This document shows positions 12,675 to 27,293 of a stretch of 64,000 nt of DNA, piece by piece; the stretch's first letter is position 1, and each line of letters begins with the position of its first letter. Location of the stretch: positions 63,943,848 to 64,007,847 of the forward strand of contig OV277871.1 in NCBI GenBank assembly GCA_922989275.2. Direction: 5' to 3'. Under the pieces are notes generated by a model. That model did no database searches. It had not been told where the DNA came from and saw only the letters and a program-made list of their open reading frames with translations. The position numbers were made by a program, and so were the translations under genes. The stretch is from Gari tellinella (lineage: Eukaryota; Mollusca; Bivalvia; Cardiida; Psammobiidae).

Positions 12675-14045
12675 CGAGGGGTGTTCAACAATACGTTGTT
12701 ATAGTAACGTCACCTCGTAACACCCGGCCCAAAATGTAACAAAACGTAAACTTGGACCATGTCTTACAGTTTCTCGTGACTACGGACTAGTTGCTTGAGT
12801 ATAATTTGACCGTTGCCATAGTATGTTATTTTTAACACGGGCTTGAATGTTTAATTCTTTCCCGTGTTACTAATAATCTTCTTGTCATAGAATTTTTGTT
12901 AACTGTTTTACATATATTTACTTACTGTGTTGGCGGTCTTTTTGATTAAGAGGTTGTGGAACAGGGTTTATATTTTATGTACATTGTTCGTCTTTATAGG
13001 TGAATATAGGAGATAAGAGTGAGGTCGGGCGCCCCTAAACCCAGGTTCAACCCCCAGTGGTTGTTAATTTTTAATTAATTATTGATTGCTACTGACCGTA
13101 CCAAGGCGGGCTCCTATGTTCATTTTGCTTTATGTTTGTCTTGCGTGTTTTTTTCTATTTAATGTGTAGATAATGGAATGGTATTGCGCGCGTGTGTGTA
13201 TATGTGTGTGTATGTGTGTGTGTTTGTTATGGTATGACTGTGTGTGTTCTGCTTGAGAGGTGGGTGTAGTGTTTGTGTTGCGTTTCCTGCTTGAGGCTTT
13301 CGTATTTATTTGTGTCGCTCCGAAAATGACGTCTATCACTTGCGTCTGATCTAATATCGTTTCCAAATTTTAGCACAGTTTGGCGCCAAATCTTGACACG
13401 ACGTCAGTGACTTCACATTAACGTCTGACTTCATTTGAGCGTAAGCGGCCATTTTGTTTATACAACGAACGGCGGTTAAAATCTGTGTTCTCAATAAAAA
13501 AAACAGAAAAGAAACTATGAAAATGTTGGCCAAGGCATGCGGCAATACTGCAGAAAACGGCAATGCATAAGTGGAACTCGCGGTTTGAAGACGGATACGA
13601 AAGTGTGATGGACTAACAGTGCAGCGGACGGCCGACGTCAATAACGTGACAGGAAAATCAAAGAAATTCTGGAAAAAGACAGACGTATCACGGTAAGCAA
13701 AATTAGCCAGCAGGTAGACTGTAGTGTTGGGACAGTACGTACCACCATTCATGACAGTTTAAATTTGAGTAGATTAAATAAGCGAGATGGATCCATAAAA
13801 GGCTGTTGAAGTGTCAAAACGCTCAAATGGTGGAGGCGTCAACGTGACGTCGGGTGACATTGGGCCGGATGTGACGACCCTACGTTGCCATAACAAACGA
13901 CATTTGATTATGCTTCAAGTCAATTTATCAAATTTTCACTGGAAATACAGAATTATCTGGGCATCATTATATGCAAGTTTCGCGCCGTTCAGTCAAAAAC
14001 TAAAAGAATGGCAGCATCTGTCGGCGTATTTTTGAACACATCTCG
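12675..14045 (+). mobile_element. Mariner-like remnant, unit 3
   Basis: 1.37 kb, TA on both sides. In the HTH fragment, GTGACAGGAAAATC replaces the longer text of units 2, 4 and 6: a 9 bp deletion shared with unit 5. Confidence 0.78.
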
Positions 14046-14378
14046 TATATCGAATAAATTATCAACATATCTCTTTTAGAGACAACTTGAAATATGCCAG
14101 TATGTGGATAAGAGTGTTCGACTGTATTCTGTGTTATTTATTATACTGCCACGTTTTGTTACTTACTTTTTGTTCCGATATATATCACATGCATACGTGT
14201 TTAACAGTGATGTTTCGTTTTCATGAGAAGTGTATTAATAATTGTTTTGTTTTGTTTTTCCAGAAAAGTTTGCATTGTTTACAACACAGTAAAGGTAGAA
14301 AGGAAACCCTCAGACTAGTCTAAATTATCTTAGGCAACACAGTGATAAACTTGGGATATAGATTGTGATCAATCATAC

Positions 14379-14495
14379 CTGTGGTACAATTTTTTCCAGT
14401 CCAGTTGGGTGTACATCTACACTCGTAACCACCCACAACATTTCTACATGTTCCGTCATTCTCACATGGCTTGACATCCGAACACTCATCGCGAT
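14379..14495 (-). CDS. EGF exon 13, class R
   Basis: 117 bp: SDVKPC. The Asn-to-Lys change is shared with 26514 and 34594. Confidence 0.88.
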
Positions 14496-15037
14496 CTTGA
14501 AAGGTAAACAAATTTAAGTGCATATATACAATATCAAATTTATTCACAAGATAGTTTGAATGTGCATGCTAAAGAAATTTTGGAATTCATAAGTTTGTGA
14601 GGCAATTCGTGATGGTTGTTTGTTTTGCTTGCTGCTATCAAATATACATTAAAGATATAAGCGACATAAATTAATGTTTTAACAAAAGCAAAAAAACACA
14701 TGTCTGTAAATATGAAATATAGTAGGAAAATATACCAAGTGGTACAGGTTTCATGATCTCGGAATAATATATAAACGAATTTGCCCCGTTTGTTGATGTA
14801 GACATAAAAAGAAAACACAAATACAATTGTGAAAAATGAGAAAAATTTCATAGGCTCATGTACATATCGTTTATATTGATTCAAAAACTTTTGGTTATTT
14901 TCGTTTTACCCCCGTCGTGTCGAAATGTGGCTTATTTTGAAGCAATACCCGAGCTACGTTTGCACCCAATGTCCGATTCCCAACACCATCTAATACAAAT
15001 AGGCTGATTATACAAAATTAACTCATTTCAATCTTAC

Positions 15038-15157
15038 CAGTTTCACAATTATCTCCATAAAACTCGATTGGACATGTGCAATTATACGACCCGTCGTAAT
15101 TTGTACAAGTGCCATCATTATCGCAGATTGTAGAATTTTCACTGCACTCGTCTATAT
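15038..15157 (-). CDS. EGF exon 14, class a
   Basis: 120 bp: TNYDGSYNC (Glu to Asp), shared with the exon at 27174. Confidence 0.88.
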
Positions 15158-16063
15158 CTAAAATTTATCAATTATATCGGATAATTTATCAACGTTTCAC
15201 TTTTCAAGGCCATTGGAAAATAGCAATGTATTATTATTATTATTATTATAATTATTATTATACCAGATTTATATAGCGTTCTTTTCACGTAGGAGTTGTT
15301 GGTTCAAAAGCGTTTCACATAAAATTATATAAATGTACCTACAAAGCGAGAAAAGACAAATAAGTACATTCACAATAAACATGATACCTTTGGAATTACA
15401 TGGAAACATGAACATTTTTTATTATTATTTCCAAGATTATATAATTGTTATACATGTAGTTAGTTTGTGAAGTCAACTTTAAAATGAGTCAAATAATTAA
15501 AAAAGCAATGGCATAATTAAATTTAGTGAATTTTTTGTTGTTGTTTTTTTTAATATCTGAATAGGGTAATCGCCGCTCCTATTTCAGGTAAGTGATACTT
15601 TTACGGTAAAAACCATCCAAGTCGCATATAAAACGTTGCCTTAATCGATAGCTCTTTCCTCCTTGTTATTTAACGCGAATGAAAACGTGAAAAATGTTGA
15701 TCAACAAACGAAAACAAAATGCATAAACAATTGTTTGATGGGTCAGTTTGCATCGTGGAGTAGACTCAATTGGTTTAAGAGAGAAAGTTTTACCAGTAGA
15801 AAACTTCGAATGAATGCAACTGGAATATACGAACAAACGCTACACTATTTTTCCCAAATAGTTGGAAGGGATAATGTGTTCTCTATAAGGGACAAAAAGG
15901 GAAGCCAAATACATTTGTCAAATAATTTGAACAGTTACATAAGTATAAAGCGTTTGGTTTGAATCAAAACTGACTGAAAATTACTATCGTTGAAATCTAA
16001 GCAGCTGATACAAACAGGGATATTACACAACATTAAATCGTTTCACAATCATTTCCACCTTAC

Positions 16064-16183
16064 CAATTCCACAATTATTCCCACGAAACCCGGATGGGCA
16101 AGTGCAATTATACGCCCCTGGGTAATTGTTACAAGTTCCATCATTCATACAGATTGCAGAATTCTCACTACACTCGTCTATAT
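16064..16183 (-). CDS. EGF exon 15, class b
   Basis: 120 bp: PGAYNC, as in exon 3. Confidence 0.88.
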
Positions 16184-16737
16184 CTGAAATTTATCAATTA
16201 TATAGGATAACTTATCAATGTTTCTCTTTTAAAGACCATTGGAACATGCCAATATATAAATATAGTTTACCTTATCTACGTAAGCTCCTCCTTTATCTTT
16301 GTACAAGCTAGCGGTCACTTTTATACTATAGTGCCCGTTAATAGTGACAGCTACTAAGTGCGGTTGCGTCATGTGATGACTGCATTACGAAATGTTTTGA
16401 CGCAAAACAAAATGAATACACAATTGTTTGATGGGTCAGTTTGTTTCTTGGAGAAGTCTCAACTGATTTAAGAGATAACGTTAATGCCAGTAGAATACGC
16501 CAAATAAAATCAAGAGGAATGGACGATCAAATGCTACTCTATATCCCCAAATTGGTAGAATGGGCAAGAGGGAAAACTCCAAATACATTTGTCAAATAAT
16601 TTGAACAATTACCTAGGTACAGAGCGTTTGGTTTGAATCAAACTGCCTACAAGTGACCATCGCTGACATCTAAGCAGCTGATACAAACAGACATGTTATA
16701 TGAACATTAAATCATTTCAAAATTAAGTCAAGCTTAC

Positions 16738-16857
16738 CAATTCCACAATTATTCCCACGAAACCCGGATGAGCAAGTGCAATTATACGACCCTGGGTAAT
16801 TGTTACAAGTTCCATCATTCATGCAGATCGTAGAATTCTCACTGCATTCGTCTATAT
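16738..16857 (-). CDS. EGF exon 16, class c
   Basis: 120 bp: SENSTIC, NCTCSSG, NNCGI, as in exon 4. Confidence 0.88.
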
Positions 16858-18131
16858 CTACAATTATCAATGATATCGGACAATTATCAATGTGTCTGAT
16901 TAAAATGTCATTAGAAAAATGCCAATATGAATAGGGTATTCGCCGCTCAGATATCAGGTGAATGATGATTTTATTGTTAACAACATACATGTTGCATATC
17001 AAATGTGATGTTTTCAGAAACTATGTTATATTGAAAATGAGCTAAATAGTTTGATATATTTTAAGATATAATTTTGTACATGTCATCAATGCATGTCTTT
17101 CATAGTTCTGCCACTAGTAGCGGGGACCACAATGGAAATAAGGGATATATACGTTTTTCCTTTTTTGTGCAATCCTCTGTGTTTAGGGAGCATAATATGT
17201 GCATTTTATGTGTATGAATAATTAGTTATAGATTGCTTTATATGTGGTATGCACTTGTTTTGTCATGTTATGCCACTATTGCCAAATACAAAAATCCAAC
17301 AATAACAAATCAAACATGGCCGTAAATCGCAACCTCTTGCCTTCTCGGTATTTTATGCGAATTTGTTTTTGATGTGATCAAATATACTTAGCGACACAAA
17401 CTAATATTTAAACAAAATTGAGAACAATATCTCCTTCAATGTTCAATACGGCAAGATTATTTGACCAAGCGGCACAGGTTTCATGATATCAGAATAATAT
17501 ATCCGCGAAAATACCCCGTTTGTTTTGTGGAGACGTAAAACATACCCAAAAAAAGACAAATTTCATAGGTTCATGTACATAGCGTTTATAGTGTTTCGTA
17601 TTTTCCTTGTTGCTCTCGTTTTTAGGGCCGTTGTGTCGAAATGCAAATTATTTTATAGCAATGTCCGGGATACGTTTAAACCCATTGTAGTTGATTCAAG
17701 TCGTATCACGTAACACTAAGCCGTGTCGCGCTTTTAAATCAAATGTCTATTTTCGTTTTATCATACCGGTAGTTTAAAGGTCAACCGTTTTAGTGATATA
17801 GGTAATTTTAACTTTCAAAGACCGGTAATGTCCATTGAAATGGACATGTATTATTATTCAACTTGGTTGTACATGTATTTCAAATATCAATAAAGATCTA
17901 ATCACAAATGGGGCTTGAAATTAAAACCTATGCGCAGTATTCAAATACACAACTTCATTGAGACATAAACGTTTGTTCTATGTTTACAATAAGTGCAAAA
18001 CGTTACATATGTTGATTAACAGACGCAAATCAAAACTACCTACAAATTACTATCGTTGAAATCTAACCGGCTTATATCAACAGGCAATGTTATACAACAT
18101 TAAATCATTTCACAATCAATTCAAAGCTTAC

Positions 18132-18251
18132 CAATTCCACAATTATTCCCACGAAACCCGGATGGGCAAGAACAATTATACGACCCTGGGTAATTGTTAC
18201 AAGTTCCATCATTCATGCAGATTGCAGCATTCTCACTGCACTCGTCTATAT
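18132..18251 (-). CDS. EGF exon 17, class d
   Basis: 120 bp: SENAAIC and NCSCPSG. The Thr-to-Ser change keeps the NxS/T sequon. The upstream intron has the same A-type deletion junction as unit 1. Confidence 0.88.
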
Positions 18252-18815
18252 CTGAAATGTATTAAAGATATTGTATAATTTATCAACGTATCACTACTAA
18301 AGACCATTGGAACATGCAAATAGGTGAACAAGCTATTCGTAGCTCAAATTTCAGGTAAATGATACTTTTACGGGAAACAACATCCAAGTTACATATCAAA
18401 TGTGGCCCTAAATCGCAACCACTTGCCTTCTCGTTATTTAACGCGAAGTGGAAACGTAAGATTTGTTGATTAACAGACGCAAAACAAAATGAACACAAAA
18501 TTGTTTGATGGGTCAGTTTGTTTTGTGGAGTAGTCTCAACTGTTTTAAGAGATAACGTTATGCCAGTAGAATACGCCGAATCAATTAAAGAGGAATGTAA
18601 AATCAAATATAACTCTGTATTCCCCCATTTAATTGAAATGGACAAGAGGGAAATACCCAAATACATTTGTAAAAACCAATGAACAATTACCTAGTTACAG
18701 TGCATTTGGTTTGAATGAAAACTGCCCACAAATTACTATCGTTGAAATCTAACCGGCTTATACCAAAAGGCATGTTATAGAACATTAAATCAATTCACAA
18801 TCAATTCAAGCTTAC

Positions 18816-18935
18816 CAGTTTCACAATTATTCCCACGAAATCCGGATGAGCAAGTACAATTATACGACCCTGGGTAATTGTTACAAGTTCCATCATTCAT
18901 ACAGATTGCAGAATTCTCACTGCACTCGTCTATAT
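18816..18935 (-). CDS. EGF exon 18, class e
   Basis: 120 bp: SENSAIC, CSSG, NNCET. Confidence 0.88.
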
Positions 18936-18952
18936 CTGAAATATATCAATTA

Positions 18953-20331
18953 CGAGGGGTGTTCAACAATACGTTGTTATAGTAACGTCACCTCGTAACA
19001 CCCGGCCCCAAAATGTAACAAAATGTAAACTTGAACCATGTCTTACAGTTTCTCGTGACTACGGACTAGTTGCTTGAGTATAATTTGACCGTTGCCATAG
19101 TATGTTATTTTTAACACGGGCTTGAATGTTTAATTCTTTCCCGTGTTACTAATAATCTTCTTGTCATAGAATGTTTGTTAACTGTTTTACATATATTTAC
19201 TTACTGTGTTGGCGGTCTTTTTGATTGTGAGGTTGTGGAACAGGGTTTATATTTTATGTACATTGTTCGTCTTTATAGGTGAATATAGGAGATAAGAGTG
19301 AGGTCGGGCGCCCCTAAACCCAGGTTCAACCCCCAGTGGTTGTTAATTTTTAATTAATTATTGATTGCTACTGACCGTACCAAGGCGGGCTCCTATGTTC
19401 ATTTTGCTTTATGTTTGTCTTGCGTGTTTTTTTCTATTTAATGTGTAGATAATGGAATGGTATTGCGCGCGTGTGTGTATATGTGTGTGTATGTGTGTGT
19501 GTTTGTTATGGTATGACTGTGTGTGTTCTGCTTGAGAGGTGGTTGTCGTGTTTGTGTTGCGTTTCCTGCTTGAGGCTGTCGTATTTATTTGTGTCGCTCC
19601 GAAAATGACGTCTATCACTTGCGTCTGATCTAATATCGTTTCCAAATTTTAGCACAGTTTGGTGCCAAATCTTGACACGACGTCAGTGACTTCACATTAA
19701 CGTCTGACTTCATTTGAGCGTAAGCGGCCATTTTGTTTATACAACGAACGGCGGTTAAAATCTGTGTTCTCAATAAAAAAACAGAAAAGAAACTATGAAA
19801 ATGTTGGCCAAGGCATGCGGCAATACTGCAGAAAACGGCATTGCATAAGTGGAACTCGCGGTTTGAAGACGGATACGAAAGTGTGATGGACGAACAGTGC
19901 AGCGGACGGCCGACGTCAATAACGTGACAGAAAGTTCAGGAAATCAAAGAAATTCTGGAAAAAGACAGACGTATCACGGTAAGCAAAACTAGCCAGCGGG
20001 TAGACTGTAGTGTTGGGACAGTACGTACCACCATTCATGACAGTTTAAATTTGAGTAGATTAAATAAGCGAGATGGATCCATAAAAGGCTGTTGAAGTGT
20101 CAAAAATCTCAAATGGTGGAGGCGTCAACGTGACGTCGGGTGACATTGGGCCGGATGTGACGACCCTACGTTACCATAACAAACGACATTTGACTATGCT
20201 TAAAGTCAATTTATCAAATTTTCACTGGAAATACAGAATTATCTGGGCATCATTATATGCAAGTTTCGCGCCGTTCAGTCAAAAACTAAAAGAATGGCAG
20301 CATCTTTCGGCGTATTTTTGAACACATCTCG
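18953..20331 (+). mobile_element. Mariner-like remnant, unit 4
   Basis: 1.38 kb, TA-flanked, closest to the unit 2 copy. The HTH fragment has KTSQR where most copies have KISQR. Confidence 0.78.
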
Positions 20332-20664
20332 TATATCGAATAAATTATCAACATATCTCTTTTAGAGACAACTTGAAATATGCCAGTATGTGGATAGGAG
20401 TGTTCGACTGTATTCTGTGTTATTTATTATACTGCCACGTTTTGTTACTTACATTTTGTTCCGATATATATCACATGCATACGTGTTTAACAGTGATGTT
20501 TCGTTTTCATGAGAAGTGTATTAATAATTGTTTTGTTTTGTTTTTCCAGAAAAGTTTGCATTGTTTACAACACAGTAAAGGTAGAAAGGAAACCCTCAGA
20601 CTAGTCTAAATTATCTTAGGCAACACAGTGATAAACTTGGGATATAGATTGTGATCAATCATAC

Positions 20665-20781
20665 CTGTGGTACAATTTTTTCCAGTCCAGTTGGGTGTAC
20701 ATCTACACTCGTAACCACCCACAACATTTCTACATGTTCCGTCATTCTCACATGGGTTGACATCAGAACACTCATCGCGAT
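20665..20781 (-). CDS. EGF exon 19, class R
   Basis: 117 bp: SDVNPC, WTGKNC. Confidence 0.88.
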
Positions 20782-21322
20782 CTTGAAAGGTAAACAAATT
20801 TAAGTGCATATATACAATATCAAATTTATTCACAAGATAGTTTGAATGTGCATGCTAAAGAAATTTTGGAATTCATAAGTTAGTGAGGCAATTCGTGATG
20901 GTTGTTTGTTTTGCTTGCTGCTATCAAATATACATTAAAGATATAAGCGACATAAATTAATGTTTTAACAAAAGCAAAAAAACATGTCTGTCAATATTCA
21001 ATATAGTAGGAAAAATATACCAAGTGGTACAGGTTTCATGATCTCGGAATAATATATAAACGAATTGGCCCCGTTTGTTGATGGAGACATAAAAAGAAAA
21101 CACAAATACAATTGTGAAAAATGAGAAAAATTTCATAGGCTCATGTACATATCGTTTATATTGATTCAAAAACTTTTGGTTATTTTCGTTTTACCCCCGT
21201 CGTGTCGAAATGTGGCTTATTTTGAAGCAATACCCGAGCTACGTTTGCACCCAATGTCCGATTCCCAACACCATCTAATACAAATAGGCTGATTATACAA
21301 AATTAACTCATTTCAATCTTAC

Positions 21323-21442
21323 CAGTTTCACAATTATCTCCATAAAACTCGATTGGACATGTGCAATTAAACGACCCTTCGTAATTTGTACAAGTGCCAT
21401 CATTATCGCAGATTGTAGAATTTTCACTGCACTCGTCTATAT
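21323..21442 (-). CDS. EGF exon 20, class a
   Basis: 120 bp: EGSFNC, the only exon here with Phe at the aromatic site of the hydroxylation motif. Phe is still allowed by the consensus. Confidence 0.88.
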
Positions 21443-22330
21443 CTAAAATTTATCAATTATATCGGATAATTTATCAACGTTTCACTTTTCAAGGCCATTG
21501 GAAAATAGCAATGTATTATTATTATTATTATTATTATAATTATTATTATACCAGATTTATATAGCGTTCATTTCACGTAGGAGTTGTTGGTTCAAAGGCG
21601 TTTCACATAAAATTATATAAATGTACCTACAAAGCGAGAAAAGACAAATAAGTACATTCACAATAAACATGATACCTTTGGAATTACATGGAAACATGAA
21701 CATTTTTTATTATTATTTCCAAGATTATATAATTGTTATACATGTAGTTAGTTTGTGAAGTCAACTTTAAAATGAGTCAAATAATTAAAAAAGCAATGGC
21801 ATAATTAAATTTAGTGAATTTTTTTTTTTTTTTTTTTTTTAATATCTGAATAGGGTAATCGCCGCTCCTATTTCAAGTAAGTGATACCATCCAAGTCGCA
21901 TATAAAACGTTGCCTTAATCGATAGCGCTTTCCTCCTTGTTATTTAACGCGAATGAAAACGTGAAAAATGTTGATCAACAAACGAAAACAAAATGCATAA
22001 ACAATTGTTTGATGGGTCAGTTTGTATCGTGGAGTAGACTCAATTGGTTTAAGAGAGAACGTTTTACCAGGAGAAAACTTCGAATGAATGCAACTGGAAT
22101 ATACGAACAAACGCTACACTATTTTCACCAAATAGTTGGAAGGGATAATGTGTTCCCTATAAGGGACAAAAAGGTAAGCCAAATACATTTGTCAAATAAT
22201 TTGAACAGTTACATAAGTATAAAGTTTGAATCAAAACTGACTAAAAATTACTATCGTTGAAATCTAAGAAGCTGATACAAACAGGGATATTACACAACAT
22301 TAAATCGTTTCACAATCATTTCCACCTTAC

Positions 22331-22450
22331 CAATTCCACAATTATTCCCACGAAACCCGGATGGGCAAGTGCAATTATACGTCCCTGGGTAATTGTTACA
22401 AGTTCCATCATTCATACAGATTGCAGAATTCTCACTACACTCGTCTATAT
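22331..22450 (-). CDS. EGF exon 21, class b
   Basis: 120 bp: SENSAIC, PGTYNC. Confidence 0.88.
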
Positions 22451-23003
22451 CTGAAATTTATCAATTATATAGGATAACTTATCAATGTTTCTCGTTTAAA
22501 GACCATTGGAACATGCCAATATATAAATATAGTTTACCTTATCTACGTAAGCTCCTCCTGTATCTTTGTACAAGCTAGCGGTCACTTTTATACTATAGTG
22601 CCCGTTAATAGTGACAGCTACTAAGTGCGGTTGCGTCATGTGATGACTGCATTACGAAATGTTTTGACGCAAAACATAATTAATACACAATTGTTTGATG
22701 GGTCAGTTTGTTTCTTGGAGAAGTCTCAACTGATTTAAGAGATAACGTTAATCCCAGTAGAATACGCCAAATAAAATCAAGAGGAATGGACGATCAAATG
22801 CTACTCTATATCCCCAAATTGGTAGAATGGGCAAGAGGGAAAACTCCAAATACATTTGTCAAATAATTTGAACAATTACCTAGGTACAGAGCGTTTGGTT
22901 GAATCAAACTGCCTACAAGTGACCATCGCTGACATCTAAGCAGCTGATACAAACAGACATGTTATATGAACATTAAAACATTTCAAAATTAAGTCAAGCT
23001 TAC

Positions 23004-23123
23004 CAATTCCACAATTATTCCCACGAAACCCGGATGGGCAAGTGCAATTATACGACCCTGGGTAATTGTTACAAGTTCCATCATTCATGCAGATCGTAGA
23101 ATTCTCACTGCATTCGTCTATAT
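23004..23123 (-). CDS. EGF exon 22, class c
   Basis: 120 bp: SENSTIC, NCTCPSG, NNCGI. Confidence 0.88.
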
Positions 23124-23987
23124 CTACAATTTATCAATGATATCGGACAATTATCAATGTGTCTGATTAAAATGTCATTAGAAAAATGCCAATATGAATA
23201 GGGTATTCGCCGCTCAGATATCAGGTGAATGATGATTTTATTGATAACAACAAACATCTTGCATATCAAATGTGATGTTTTCAGAAACTATGTAATATTG
23301 AAAATGAGCTAAATATTTTTATATATTTTAAGATATAATTTTGTACATGTCATCAATGCATGACTTTCATAGTTCTGCTACTAGTAGCGGGGACCACAAT
23401 GGAAATAAGGGATATATACGTTTTTTCTTTTTGTGCAATCCTCTGTGTTTAGGGAGCATATTATGTGCATTTTTATGTGTATGCATAATTAGTTATAGAT
23501 TGCTGTATATGTGGTATGCACTTGTTTTGTCATGTTATGCCACTATTGCCAAATACAAAAATCCAACAATAACAAATCAAACATGGCCGTAAATCGCAAC
23601 CTCTTGCCTTCTCGGTATTTTATGCGAAGTGAAAACGTTGAATTTGTTGATTAACAGAGTCAAAACAAAATTAATACACACTTTTTTGATGGGTCAGTTT
23701 GTTTCGTGGAGTAGTTTCAACTTATTTAAGAGATAACGTTATACTAGGAGAATACGCCGAATTACTTCTAGATGAAAGTACAATCAAATTCTTCTATGCA
23801 TTCCCCAATAAAATGAAAGGGACAAAAGGGCAAAACACAAATACATTTGAAAATGAATTTGAACAATAACCTAGGTACAGGTTTGAATTAAAACTGCCTA
23901 TTAATGACTATCGTTGAAATCTAATCGGCTAGTACCAACTGGCATGTTATACAACATTAACCTATTTCACTATCAAATCAAGCTTAC

Positions 23988-24107
23988 CAGTTTCACAATT
24001 ATTCCCACGAAACCCGGATGAGCAAGTACAATTATACGACCCTGGGTAATTGTTACAAGTTCCATCATTCATGCAGATTGCAGCATTCTCACTGCACTCG
24101 TCTATAT
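23988..24107 (-). CDS. EGF exon 23, class d'
   Basis: 120 bp: SENAAIC, CSSG, NNCET, with the same d'/d flank switch as exon 11. Confidence 0.88.
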
Positions 24108-24671
24108 CTGAAATGTATTAAAGATATTGTATAATTTATCAACGTATCACTACTAAAGACCATTGGAACATGCAAATAGGTGAACAAGCTATTCGTAGCT
24201 CAAATTTCAGGTAAATGATACTTTTACGGGAAACAACATCCAAGTTACATATCAAATGTGGCCCTAAATCGCAACCACTTGCCTTCTCGTTATTTAACGC
24301 GAAGTGGAAACGTAAGATTTGTTGATTAACAGACGCAAAACAAAATGAACACAAACTTGTTTGATGGGTCAGTTTGTTTCGCGGAGTAGTCTCAACTGTT
24401 TTAAGAGATAACGTTATGCCAGTAGAATACGCCGAATCAATTAAAGAGGAATGTAAAATCAAATATAACTCTGTATTCCCCCATTTAATTGAAATGGACA
24501 AGAGGGAAATACCCAAATACATTTGTAAAAACCAATGAACAATTACCTAGTTACAGTGCATTTGGTTTGAATGAAAACTGCCTACAAATTACTATCGTTG
24601 AAATCTAACCGGCTTATATCAACAGGCATGTTATAGAACATTAAATCAATTCACAATCAATTCAAGCTTAC

Positions 24672-24791
24672 CAGTTTCACAATTATTCCCACGAAATCCG
24701 GATGAGCAAGTACAATTATACGACCCTGGGTAATTGTTACAAGTTCCATCATTCATACAGATTGCAGAATTCTCACTGCACTCGTCTATAT
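24672..24791 (-). CDS. EGF exon 24, class e
   Basis: 120 bp: SENSAIC, CSSG, NNCET. Confidence 0.88.
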
Positions 24792-24808
24792 CTGAAATTT
24801 ATCAATTA

Positions 24809-26180
24809 CGAGGGGTGTTCAACAATACGTTGTTATAGTAACGTCACCTCGTAACACCCGGCCCAAAATGTAACAAAACGTAAACTTGGACCATGTCTTA
24901 CAGTTTCTCGTGACTACGGACTAGTTGCTTGAGTATAATTTGACCGTTGCCATAGTATGTTATTTTTAACACGGGCTTGAATGTTTAATTCTTTCCCGTG
25001 TTACTAATAATCTTCTTGTCATAGAAATTTTTTTAACTGTTTTACATATATTTACTTACTGTGTTGGCGGTCTTTTTGATTGTGAGGTTGTGGAACAGGG
25101 TTTATATTTTATGTACAGTGTTCGTCTTTATAGGTGAATATAGGAGATAAGAGTGAGGTCGGGCGCCCCTAAACCCAGGTTCAACCCCCAGTGGTTGTTA
25201 ATTTTTAATTAATTATTGATTGCTACTGACCGTACCAAGGCGGGCTCCTATGTTCATTTTGCTTTATGTTTGTCTTGCGTGTTTTTTTCTATTTAATGTG
25301 TAGATAATGGAATGGTATTGCGCGCGTGTGTGTATATGTGTGTGTATGTGTGTGTGTTTGTTATGGTATGACTGTGTGTGTTCTGCTTGAGAGGTGGGTG
25401 TAGTGTTTGTGTTGCGTTTCCTGCTTGAGGCTTTCGTATTTATTTGTGTCGCTCCGAAAATGACGTCTATCACTTGCGTCTGATCTAATATCGTTTCCAA
25501 ATTTTAGCACAGTTTGGCGCCAAATCTTGACACGACGTCAGTGACTTCACATTAACGTCTGACTTCATTTGAGCGTAAGCGGCCATTTTGTTTATACAAC
25601 GAACGGCGGTTAAAATCTGTGTTCTCAATAAAAAAAAACAGAAAAGAAACTATGAAAATGTTGGCCAAGGCATGCGGCAATACTGCAGAAAACGGCAATG
25701 CATAAGTGGAACTCGCGGTTTGAAGACGGATACGAAAGTGTGATGGACTAACAGTGCAGCGGACGGCCGACGTCAATAACGTGACAGGAAAATCAAAGAA
25801 ATTCTGGAAAAAGACAGACGTATTACGGTAAGCAAAATTAGCCAGCGGGTAGACTGTAGTGTTGGGACAGTACGTACCACCATTCATGACAGTTTAAATT
25901 TGAGTAGATTAAATAAGCGAGATGGATCCATAAAAGGCTGTTGAAGTGTCAAAACGCTCAAATGGTGGAGGCGTCAACGTGACGTCGGGTGACATTGGGC
26001 CGGATGTGACGACCCTACGTTGCCATAACAAACGACATTTGATTATGCTTAAAGTCAATTTATCAAATTTTCACTGGAAATACAGAATTATCTGGGCATC
26101 ATTATATGCAAGTTTCGCGCCGTTCAGTCAAAAACTAAAAGAATGGCAGCATCTGTCGGCGTATTTTTGAACACATCTCG
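24809..26180 (+). mobile_element. Mariner-like remnant, unit 5
   Basis: 1.37 kb, TA-flanked. It shares the 9 bp HTH deletion with unit 3. Confidence 0.78.
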
Positions 26181-26513
26181 TATATCGAATAAATTATCAA
26201 CATATCTCTTTTAGAGACAACTTGAAATATGCCAGTATGTGGATAAGAGTGTTCGACTGTATTCTGTGTTATTTATTATACTGCCACGTTTTGTTACTTA
26301 CTTTTTGTTCCGATATATATCACATGCATACGTGTTTAACAGTGATGTTTCGTTTTCATGAGAAGTGTATTAATAATTGTTTTGTTTTGTTTTTCCAGAA
26401 AAGTTTGCATTGTTTACAACACAGTAAAGGTAGAAAGGAAACCCTCAGACTAGTCTAAATTATCTTAGGCAACACAGTGATAAACTTGGGATATAGATTG
26501 TGATCAATCATAC

Positions 26514-26630
26514 CTGTGGTACAATTTTTTCCAGTCCAGTTGGGTGTACATCTACACTCGTAACCACCCACAACATTTCTACATGTTCCGTCATTCTCAC
26601 ATGGCTTGACATCCGAACACTCATCGCGAT
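26514..26630 (-). CDS. EGF exon 25, class R
   Basis: 117 bp: SDVKPC, WTGKNC. Confidence 0.88.
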
Positions 26631-27173
26631 CTTGAAAGGTAAACAAATTTAAGTGCATATATACAATATCAAATTTATTCACAAGATAGTTTGAATGTGC
26701 ATGCTAAAGAAATTTTGGAATTCATAAGTTAGTGAGGCAATTCGTGATGGTTGTTTGTTTTGCTTGCTGCTATCAAATATACATTAAAGATATAAGCGAC
26801 ATAAATTAATGTTTTAACAAAAGCAAAAAAACACATGTCTGTCAATATTCAATATAGTAGGAAAAATATACCAAGTGGTACAGGTTTCATGATCTCGGAA
26901 TAATATATAAACGAATTTGCCCCGTTTGTTGATGTAGACATAAAAAGAAAACACAAATACAATTGTGAAAAATGAGAAAAATGTCATAGGCTCATGTACA
27001 TATCGTTTATATTGATTCAAAAACTTTTGGTTATTTTCGTTTTACCCCCGTCGTGTCGAAATGTGGCTTATTTTGAAGCAATACCCGAGCTACGTTTGCA
27101 CCCAATGTCCGATTTCCAACACCATCTAATACAAATAGGCTGATTATACAAAATTAACTCATTTCAATCTTAC

Positions 27174-27293
27174 CAGTTTCACAATTATCTCCATAAAACT
27201 CGATTGGACATGTGCAATTATACGACCCGTCGTAATTTGTACAAGTGCCATCATTATCGCAGATTGTAGAATTTTCACTGCACTCGTCTATAT
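27174..27293 (-). CDS. EGF exon 26, class a
   Basis: 120 bp: TNYDGSYNC, IEFYGDNCET. Confidence 0.88.

Larger units (their letters stand above)
12675..18952. repeat. Tandem unit 3 (type A)
   Basis: This 6.28 kb unit is a mosaic. Its mariner and R region matches units 5 and 6 (the R exon has VKPC, and the mariner has a 9 bp deletion shared with unit 5). Its b-c-d region matches unit 1 (PGAYNC in exon b). Confidence 0.85.
18953..24808. repeat. Tandem unit 4 (type B)
   Basis: This 5.86 kb unit has the same exon order as unit 2 and lies 12,135 bp after it. Differences by eye are scattered single bases, for example GSFNC in exon a. Confidence 0.85.
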